A stretch of 10,734 nucleotides of DNA, taken from contig JAOXYB010060601.1 in NCBI GenBank assembly GCA_028565635.1, forward strand, positions 1-10,734, given 5' to 3'. The translations under genes were made by a program, and so were the position numbers. Below are positions 1 through 9,800 of this stretch, piece after piece. A model generated the notes under the pieces. That model made no database searches and was not told where the DNA came from. It saw only the letters and a program-made list of their open reading frames with translations. The DNA comes from Phoronis ovalis (lineage: Eukaryota > Phoronida > Phoronidae). Position 1 is the first letter of the stretch. Every line of letters begins with the position of its first letter.

Positions 1-326
1 TATATATATGGACTGAAAGCGCGAGTCCGCCCATTATACAATGTCCATTTACATTTTCAAAGCGGACGCTAGGTTTCAGATACTGGGCGTCCTACGGACG
101 CCCAGTACCTGAACAGCCTGAAACCTAGTGTCCTAGGACGCTAGAAACGGTGGGACTTATTTTCTTTACACCTGTACAGCTTACCCTTTAAAAAACGATT
201 TTTTAAATAAATGGAAATGGAAAAATATGATAAATTTTACGTACCACTCTTTTCAAATCCTTTCAATTTTTTTCATTTTTGATTTTTCAATGTACTTTAT
301 ACATTTTTTACGTTTTATTTTTGCAG
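1..326 (+). other. 3' part of an upstream intron
   Basis: This stretch precedes the first recognisable exon. It ends in a long T-rich tract (about 240-322) and TTGCAG at 321-326, a good acceptor. An open frame with a Met codon at 227 runs through it, but it encodes a Phe/Ile-rich string typical of a translated polypyrimidine tract. Coding texture begins only after the acceptor. It also holds a fold-back repeat at 64-133. Confidence 0.75.
64..133. repeat. Fold-back (hairpin) repeat
   Basis: The inner arms, 81-92 and 96-107, are perfect 12-base reverse complements around a 3-base loop. The outer arms, 64-79 and 118-133, match at 15 of 16 bases, with unpaired bases at 80 and 108-117. The 9-mer GGACGCTAG at 64-72 recurs directly at 136-144, and GTCCTAGGAC at 130-139 is itself a palindrome. 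The block is much more GC-rich than its surroundings. It resembles a fold-back or MITE-type element. No coding capacity is visible. Confidence 0.8.
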
Positions 327-876
327 GTAATGTCTATATGATCAAAACCCTATATGAATGGGGTGCAAACTTGAATGAGTGTATCGTCACCGGGACATGG
401 TCTGGCACAGCACTCTCTCTTGCCTGCAAAAAAGGAGATAGAAATGTGGCTCAGCAACTTTTGGAGCTTGGGGCTAACATCCAGTTGAAGGATGATAACG
501 AAGATGGTAATACACCGCTAATTACTGCAGTCAAGAGCAATCAATCAGAAATTGTACATTTGTTACTGTATTATGGTGCTGATGAGACTAAACAAAACAA
601 CCAGGGTGCGTCTGCTGCAGACCTAGCAAAGGATTCAGTAATCCATACTGTCTTTGAGAAGTTAAATCTAGGCAAGATGTCGAAAAAATGTTCAGCTTTA
701 CAACTAGAATTAAAGGATGACTTCTGTCCACCAGTTACTCTACCAGATTTAAGAATACCAGCGATAAGAATAAAACCAGTTGGGGACAGAAAGACGGGCG
801 AACAATTACTTTCCGCTGCAGAAAACGGTAACTGGATAAACGTTGAGAAAGCTTTACACGCTGGAGCAGATATAAG
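327..876 (+). CDS. Exon 1: ankyrin repeats and linker
   Basis: Encodes residues 1-182 plus two bases of codon 183. It enters in the middle of an ankyrin repeat (YEWGANLN at about 9-16). Two canonical repeats follow: SGTALSLACKKGDRNVAQQLLELGANI (about 25-51) and GNTPLITAVKSNQSEIVHLLLYYGAD (about 60-85). A degenerate repeat starts at GASAADLA (93-100). Residues about 120-157 form a Pro-containing linker. Another repeat begins at LLSAAENGNW (160) and reaches AGADI at the exon end. The TPL(x)3A, (V/I)xxLLxxGA pattern is diagnostic for ankyrin repeats. The piece starts after TTGCAG with two bases completing a codon. It ends at a GC donor (GCAAGA at 877-882), because the frame meets TAA at 887-889 if translation continues. 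Earlier exons must exist upstream. Confidence 0.88.
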
Positions 877-3800
877 GCAAGATTTATAAGTAAAACTATA
901 ACCTTTACTGTGAAAGAATAAAATACTGGATTTTAAGTTCGCACCTTTTCTTTCCTGGTAAGCCTGGCCCATAACATTGAACTTATCCAGACCTTTCCCA
1001 GTTTTTATCTGTTTTCCTCGAAAAATGCACTTATCCGGCTGGATAAACGGTTTAGCTGAGCTAGTAGATTTGATTGTCTACCCGGAAACTGTACATTGTC
1101 CCCACGTACATATGGCTACTCTTACTTCATACGGATAAACTAAAAGGTCAATTTATCTGGATAAGAGCATTTGAGCATTTGGATAACAAAATTCGGATCA
1201 CTGTAGTGCAGTTTGTCGAGGGCTTTAGATGCATGCGATTGCTTACAATTATTCTAAAGTATAAAGTAGTTGCAATATGTAATGCAAATGCAATCAACAT
1301 AACTTTTCTGGTACATAATAAGACAAAAGTCCTTTATTCGAGTTAATTTCAAGTGCACGTTTGGTCTTATTATACTCCTGTTTATATTATCATTTTGGAA
1401 ATAATCCTTTAATTGTTCAATGATATGACGAAGGTAATAAAACTATAGCAGAAAGTTTAGTTACTCTTTAAAGAAATCTAAAGTAAAGAATATATGTGGT
1501 TTTCTAGGTACAGAAACAATGCCGGTGAAAATGGACCAGCTCTGGCACTGCACTTTAAGAATGAGAAACAACTTCTGGAGTGGATCAACCCCTTTCTAAA
1601 CAATGACGAGCAGACAAATCTCAAAAGAAGCGAGAGGTATCAAACAGTTGTCGATAATTTTAAGATTCGAGCCACGCATATGGTTTGGGATGCGGTCGAA
1701 AACGAAACCCTTGAGCGAGTGAAAACTCTACATGAATTTGGGGCAGATATAACTTTGGCAAGAGATACCCAAGATCCATTAGGTGTTCCTGGGATGCTTG
1801 TTCGTAACCAAGATAATCCTGACATTCTTAACTATTTATTGGAAGCCGACAAATCAAGCGAAAAGAAAAATTATAACGCAATATTAAAACGAAACGATCA
1901 AAATAAATCCTGTTTATTGTCTATTGCGAAACTAAAAAGCCATAACAGGTGCGCACAATACTTGGTTGCAAGACTAAGCCAACAGTTGCACGAATGCCTT
2001 TCTGAAAATGATTTCGAACGTTGTGAATATTTCCTTAAATTAGGAGCTGTGCCTGATATACACAAAATTGGAGAAGAATCGCCAAAAAGCTCTATTTTGT
2101 GCGCTATCGCAAAGAGAAATTTCAAGATTGTAAAGTTGGTAGTAGAAGCCGGATCAGATTTGAAAATAATAAGCGATGAACTACTTGAAGAATTAAAAAA
2201 CAAAGAAATGGTGTCATACTTGAATACAAAACGTTTGAGCCAGTTTCTTCGGGAAGCAGTACACCAAGGCAACTTACAGGAAGTGAAGAAATTCCACCAA
2301 ATAGGTGGTCGGATAAATGACCGGAACTACCGTGGCGATACCAGTGTTGATATTGCTGTTGAGACCGGAAGCTTACCAATTGTTCGCTATCTACTTTCAC
2401 GTGGTGGATCAATTATTCGTAAAAAACAAGAAGCTCGTTCAAATATGCGTCAGGCTGAGCTACTTGGAAATAAAGAAATGATCAATTATCTACATACAGT
2501 AGCTACCGAGCGGTTTGAGCAGGCTTTGATTAGGGGTAACCTTGATGAACTCGATCAGTTACTAGCAATGCCCAACTTTACAATTGCAGATCATAAGATA
2601 AACGGAGAAACTCCTGCTACCTTAGCAGTAAAGCATCATGGTATCGATATCATCAAATGGCTATGGAAGAAAAACATGCCGCTGGACAAGCCGAATGCAA
2701 ATGGGGATTATCCTCTAGGATTAGCAGCAGCTAATGGTGATTATGCTGTTGTTTCGTTCCTTGTTAAAGATTGCAAGTTAAATAAAAATGTTAAGAATGT
2801 GGAAGGTGAAACACCGTTGCAGCTAGCAGAAAGTGCCGGATGGAATATGATATCAGAGTTTCTAAATACTGGTAGGATTGTCAAGCAGAAAGAAAAAGAA
2901 GGTATACCTTTTTCATTTACTTCTAATGCTGTTTTAATATCGAAGTCTATTCAGTTGTGGCTTTCTGTACTACATAGTCCTTCTATAGTAATTTCATGTA
3001 ACTTGAATCATTATAAAAATTTCCCAAATATAGAAAATGACCTGTTAAACTCCCAGTTAATATTTCGTGCAGGCATGGCTACCAAACCGTTTTGCTATTC
3101 CACTTTGTAGACTATCCCCTGAAAAATTCGCAGCTATGCCCTAGCTCAAATAATCCTATCAAATGTTTGGTTTATTTTACTTTAAAAACTAATATTAGTT
3201 TCAATCTCTTGCACAGTGATTTCCCTTTTGAAACAAAAACATACTATAAAGCCAACGCCAAGGAGGAAAAAAGAAAAAATATTAAATTAAGGTTGACACG
3301 TGCACTACCATCTGCACGGCCAGCCTTTGCACCACCACTGTGGATGAATCAATTATGACCTTAAGCCAAATTGAAAATGGTATTTCTGAGATTCCTGATG
3401 AGTTGGATGAATTTACGTTAAACAATATCTCCTTAACAAAGTGTATGTACAGTTCAATTTTTTGAAGAAATGCCTATTGTTCATAATAACAGTAGATGCG
3501 ATAAGCCCTCCACCCAAAGACATGAACACATTTCTGCGCATTTTTCTGTTACTGTCTCACACCAGTATGGGCATGTTTGAAATAGTACAATGTACAGCAT
3601 GGATAACATTACCTAAAACATATTACTTATCTGAGTAAACATTAAAATACACTTTTATGCATGTTTTACAGCTTGTTGTGAAGAAATTTCAAAAACACAC
3701 TAACTAATGAAAAGAATGCAAAGAAAGACTGAAATAATTTCAAGTAAAATTATATTTTTCCCTGTAATCACTTGTGCTGACTACACTAATGCATTCACAC

Positions 3801-6800
3801 TGTCAAACATACAAAAAAAGTATGTAAAATTGCAACAATGGCCAACACTCCTACGATATCGATGTATCTCCTAGGTGACCAGACACAAAATAGTTGATTT
3901 TTAACTGTTCGAGTGTTTAAACCAAGGAAAGCTTGCCTTCACCAGTTTTTCAATATATTTTGCTTTTAATATTTTAAGATTACACTTTTGAGACATTTTT
4001 GTGGTAATTACTGTGCAGTTTATATAAACAACTCTGTCGAGAGGTCAACATAGAAGAAAGTGAACCTAGCTGGTTAAATCTAGACACACGCACACGCACA
4101 GAACTGTGACAGGGAGATGAACTATCTCTGTTTTCACTCATCACAGTCATGCGCTGTTTTTCAAATTTGATTTACCTGTTTTGTAACATCCTGTCAACCA
4201 AAAATGCTCCCCATTTTTGTGATAGAACACTTTCATCCTGGAGTTCATGTACTTTTAAATATATAGAGTATAATCGAGGGGGTAGGGGTACCCCCAAGGT
4301 ACAATGCTCGCACTTAAAAATCGGCAATGCTCGCTGCTCGCACTTAAGAAGAAAAATTGACAACCAAAAAAAAATCGACAACAAAAAAACAAAGAAAAAA
4401 CGTCGTCAAAACAAAATAGTTCACTAAAATTAAAGGAAATATCCAAAATAATGTTCGCCAAAGACAATGCTTGCTGCTCGCACTTAACAGACCAAGGCAG
4501 TACTCGCTGCTCGCATTTAACAGACCAAATGCTTGCTGCTCGCGATACACCCCCTACAGCCTTCATAATACGTAATCGTGTTCATGAGGGCCGCCATCTG
4601 AATAACTCCGGCTCACTTAATAAATTGGTATAAGGAAACAATTGACTTTCCCATCCACTTCTGTAGTAATTTTATGTAACTTAAATCATTATAAAGAATT
4701 CCTAAACATTGCGTGAAAATTACCTGTTAAGATTATTATTATGCCAAATATACTGCTAAAAGAGAAGTTAATATATAGCTTATTATTTTGCAGATCAACC
4801 AAAACGGAACCTGCGAGAACTTTTAAATGCAGTTCGTAAAGGAAAGACAGACATTATCAAACAGTTTGTTGCGGAAAAGTACCAAAATAGAAAACTGAAA
4901 ATTAACTGCTGTCAAGAAATGATTTCTGCAGCAAAGCTCCTTCAGGCCGAAGAGATAAGAGTAATGTTGCAGAAACAATTGATGGAGTTACAGGAGGATA
5001 CATCAGGTTAGTGAAAAATAATGTATAATAGCATATGCTTATTGCGTTAATTAATGCTGCTTTGAAATAACTGTGCAGAAAACCAACACAAATCACCACT
5101 ACTTGAAGTAGATTAATTGACGATTTTGATATTAAAGAATGACCTTTCTCTCAGGTCAAATTGCAAACTCTTTAATTATCCAATCCTTCTCACTCACATA
5201 TATGTATGTGCAACATTTACATTACTTTTTGAATAAAAAAAAAATGCAGTAAGTCTCACATAACTGTACTAACGTTAATTTAACATTGGCACGTAGATTT
5301 CAAACTCACTGGTTCAAAGAATTCGCAGAAGATTCTCGATGGATTTTTAGATGCAATGGAAAAGCTATTAGCCGGCATAAAGCAGGATGCTACGAATGAC
5401 GATTTTCGTACAGTGGTAAAGTGAAGTTTAATTTTTTTTAAATTTGTTAAACGCTTTTTGTGTGCACTTGGTCACAAATGTTGCTGTTGCTACTCTGTCG
5501 CGTTTTTTGTACATTTCCTATTTCAAACCCAAATAGAATAGCGCAACCTGATTGGCCGTCAATTTGACGTGGTTCGCCGTTTCTCTATCCCGTAACGTTG
5601 CATGTACTTACGCGGCCGAGTGGATTTGGTGTTGGGACGACAAGTACATACACTATTTGGTTAGTATTCTTGATAACATCCAATGTATTGATCTGAGTAC
5701 AGTAGTACTTTCTCGGTACATCAAAGCTAGCGTCAGCTTTGATTAAAGATGATGTCATCAACATGTAAGCGTTTTCATAGTGTTGTTTTCCGGGAATTTA
5801 ATGTTCAGAGGGCATAATCAAAAATTGTTGATTTGTTTATATAGGGATTTTTTTTATTAGTATAGAGGAAATACAGATTTAGGATCATTGTTTCTTTTTA
5901 TTTAAGGCAGAAGCTACAAAGTTATACAGAGACGTTGATGAACTTCAGAATGACATATCGGGGATAAGAGAACAGCTTGAAATTTATGTTCAAGGCACAG
6001 GCGAAAGGAAAAGAGAGCTGAATAAAAAGCTAGACGAGATGTTTGATAACCTAGATCCATCCGAAAGGATTATGATGCGAAATGAAATAAAAACTCTTAA
6101 GCAGCAGGTACAGTGGTTTAGATGTGTCCTGAATATAGCACATACTCTGATATTTTCATAACATATTGCTTAATTAACTTAAAATATTACCAATTTAGTT
6201 TTTGAAGCACCTTAACTCATATCCCAACTTATTACTACATGTACGCACGTCCTGTGCAAAGTACAATAGTACAGATAATTGACAGAAAATAATATGTTAA
6301 GGCTAATAGGTGGGAAAAATCAGGAAAATACGTTCAAAATCAATGTCATTATAACAATATTTTTCAAAAGCTTAAGTTTATTTGTAACTAAAGTCTAAAT
6401 AAACCCAGAAAACTGATTACGTAACACAATGGCCACATTGAGATATTTAAACTGTAAGCAACTGTGGTCCATTATGTGTTATCTAACTAGACAACTGAAA
6501 TGTACAATCGATATTGCATTTTTTAAAGGTCAAAACAGCCGATGATGCGTTACGGTTACTGGACAGGAAACAACGAACCGTAGCGGAAAAACAAAAGGCT
6601 ATTCAGATTTTCAAGAGAAATAAGGAGCAACAGTACAAGTTTTTTGATACGATTTGTACTAAAATTGATACATATCTATTTAATATAAAGGTAATGTGGA
6701 ATTGAAGGTAAATGGGGACTTTAGTAGTGAACAGCGAATTACTATGTGGAGTTATATAGGCCTAACAAGGTATAACCATAAATTATAGAATATTCTTACT

Positions 6801-9800
6801 TTCCGGTAAAAAAAGCAAATTTGTTTTATTCCTTTTGAAATTATAGGCAATTCTGTATGTCTTAGACAGTTGCATAAGACATTTCTTGTAATTCCTTTCT
6901 GAAATTAAATTAAGCTTATTAAATGTGAATAAAGGAATAATCGTAAGTTCCTTTTATTCAAAAATGCATGCAGCGAATAAAGCAAATAATTATAACGAGG
7001 ATACTGAAGGAGCATGAAGGAATCAGTTCTCTGCTTCTAATGTATAATACGAGAACAAGAACCTGGTCCTTAACTAAAGTGAGGTAATGAAAAAAGAAAA
7101 AACTTGTTATTTCAATTAATTGAACTGAATAAGGAAAACCGAATTAGTTCAATTTTAGTATGCACATGTGTGGGAAATTATAGCCAGGTTACGAGCTCGT
7201 GCAGAAACCGATTGTATGATATGACAAGTTAAAATTAGTTAAAATTATGCGATTCTACTAGCTCAATCATCGGGGGAATAAAATGACTGCTCCATTTTAT
7301 ATCCTCCATTTGACTTTTACAATCTAGTCTCCGAAAATACTATATCTGCTGTGACCAGTCACAATCGCAATAACAGGCCAATTACATTGCGGAGTATTCA
7401 AGTCACCTTATTGTACTTCCTAGGGATGGCACTCGCGCTCAGGACCTTGTATTATTTTTGTACTACTGCAGGATTTCATAAACATTTTGTCATTCTTATC
7501 GGATTGCATGTAAACACTTGATATCTCATATGGCGTTATAAATCATTGCACTGACTAATTAGGTTGTAGTAGCAATCTCAAAATAAAATAAACTCAGAAT
7601 AGTTTTAGTTCAAGTATATGCAAGTAAAATACATTTCTTTGAAATGTTTATTTCTTTTAAAATTAGATTCATAAAAGAAATTTACGTTTAAATAACGTTT
7701 GAAGATTTCAAAATTGCATTTGTGCAACAAAACCTGCTTTTTTATTGCATAGTATTCGTTTTATTCGACCTTTATATACTTTCAAAATGTTATTTATCAA
7801 CAAATATGGTAACAATGTACTTATTATATTAATACAGCAGGATTCTTATTCAATAAATTTCCAATAAGAAATTAAATTCGAGATAAAATTCCATATCGGC
7901 AAGCCAGATCCACCCAAATGCACTTAAATGCCTGCGACAGCAAGTGCCATTATGAATGAGTCCTCTAATAGGCGAAAGATACTGCTTGGCATACTTGCTG
8001 AATCGGGAACGACAACAATACGTGCCACTTGTTGCCATCCATTTTTACCACATACAACGAAAAACGCAAAATTGCTATATTGAAAAGAAAACATCAAATA
8101 CCTGAAGGTTCCGTTTTGACTTTCCTATTTTTGTTTCACATAAAAATTGGAAAAAGGTTTTAGAAGCAAAAAATTACAGTTTTATAACTTACTCTATACT
8201 ATAGTTATACGAACATGTTGTGCTCGACGGAATTGAGGACAGAGAGAACAATGGGATATCCCGGATATTTTAAACTATCGTTGTGAGAATTCCGTTAATA
8301 TCAAAGTAATAAAAAGTGTTATTAATTTTTGTAGTTTAGTTGATTTTAATTAATATACATAAAAACACAGATAATGTAAACTAACTATTAAATACACACG
8401 AAGATGGAATGTTTGCGTTTACAAGTGTTAGTATCTCTTGACCAAGTCGAGTCACGTTAGGTTAGCTCCACAAAGCAAACAAAGTTAAGAATTTATAAGA
8501 AATTCACAGAATTTAGCCACTGAATTTATCAAATGTCTTGCTTGCCACAGCCAAGTATACAGTTACTTAATATGTAATTTCAAAATTATGCATGAAGATG
8601 CATCTAAGTGAAATTGTTATGTCATGCCACTGAGTTGATGTTACTTTACGAAAACTGAAACTGAACACTTTTATATATCATTTTTTTTATTACAGAGTCA
8701 AATTATGTAATTGTTCATGACGCTCTGTATAGCATGAATAAAATTGTGCTCCTTTTCAGCTGTCTTTTGCATACAAAGTAAAAAGAAAACAGGATGACGA
8801 TAAGACACCTTTGAGCCTTCTAACAATATCTGGCAAAAGTTTAGACATAGGCTGTCCATCCTATTTATCTGAAGACGGGAAAAAGGTAACGCAAAAGTTC
8901 CGTATATTTTAATGTTTAAATATATGTGCGTTAAGATTAGTATCTGTCTATGTTTTATCCTTTTAGATGTCACCGACAATTTCGAAGTATTAAGTAGAAG
9001 TTAATGAGAACATTTTGAATGAAGCTATGTTTATTCATTAACAAACGTATCTCCGACACTAGCCTCACATGTTTAAGAAACTGATACGTGTATCGCACAT
9101 ACAGGTGTTGTATAACTAGTGTATCAAAGACATCTGTTCTTGGTGTCGGTACATGTTCCAATGTCTTCACCTTATATTAAATATTCGGACACTGGTTTTT
9201 GGTATGCTGTTATATGTCTTTACATTAAACAAATTCAGTTTCTGAATCTTTCTGTTGTATACATGTGTTTCTGTTATTTTTATTTTTTCATGCAAGATTG
9301 ACAGCATCATAAGGAAGCTTGTAAATGCTGGAGTTGTTTTCGAACAAGCTAGTGATGCAGGTTTACCACAAGAAAGGCTTGACATGTGGACAATACTTTC
9401 CGAGTTGGATCACGTTATAACCAACACAGCATATCGTTTAACAATGTTTTACCAAGACCAGCTTCAAGATATGGAACGCATAAGTAAGTGCGATCCTTTC
9501 TGTTTTATGCAAACGTGATAACTGTGCGCATTTTAATTAAATGATCAACACTTAACCTACTTGTGGATACGTGTATCATTTTTATTGCACAGTTCATTGA
9601 ATTTCCGAATATAACATGAAATCAACGTATCATGTATTATTCCTACATTAAAAAGTGTATGCTGTTTGCATGGTTTGATATTTTTCTTTGTTCATGATAC
9701 AACTTGCATTTTATAGATACATCTATCGGAATTCCTAAAACCATAATTCAGCCCACAAAGCCAGCAGAGCCTGCAGAGTGGTTTGGGTGTTATTGCTGCG

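Larger units (their letters stand above)
2902..4793 (+). other. Intron 2, repeat-rich
   Basis: 1,892 bases from GTATAC to TTATTTTGCAG. It holds a duplicated segment (2980-3048 and 4658-4730), an orphan coding-like patch (about 3297-3442) and a minisatellite (4302-4545). Poly-A-rich spacer runs through 4350-4400. I see nothing structured between about 3640 and 4260 except a short CACACG run near 4085-4100. Several open frames here (3092-3358, 3441-3638, 4149-4427) have no recognisable homology. Confidence 0.7.

Noticed and set aside
227-326. Met codon at 227 as the protein start
   Set aside because: The first 33 codons are a Phe/Ile-rich translation of a polypyrimidine tract, and a good acceptor sits at 321-326. 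Ankyrin character starts only after it, in mid-repeat.
571-972. Minus-strand 133-codon frame opposite exon 1 (and similar ones at 1640-2412)
   Set aside because: These are antisense shadows of the ankyrin exons. They share the coding DNA and have no independent features.
1074-1346. 90-codon plus-strand open frame
   Set aside because: It lies wholly within intron 1 and has no domain, repeat or coding texture. Open length in AT-rich DNA alone is weak evidence.
2902-3110. Extension of exon 2 to the stop at 3108-3110 as the protein C-terminus
   Set aside because: The added residues have intron-like composition, and exon 3 continues the repeat pattern in matching phase. A minor read-through isoform cannot be excluded.
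3092-3638. Two plus-strand open frames as separate small genes
   Set aside because: No recognisable homology. The most coding-like part of this region (3297-3442) is in a different frame from both.
4149-4633. Several overlapping open frames on both strands
   Set aside because: They are by-products of the minisatellite and its poly-A spacer, with low-complexity Lys/Asn or Ser/Cys translations.
5600-5690. Functional tRNA-Ser gene
   Set aside because: Only the D-arm region matches well. No acceptor stem, anticodon arm or good T-arm can be paired.
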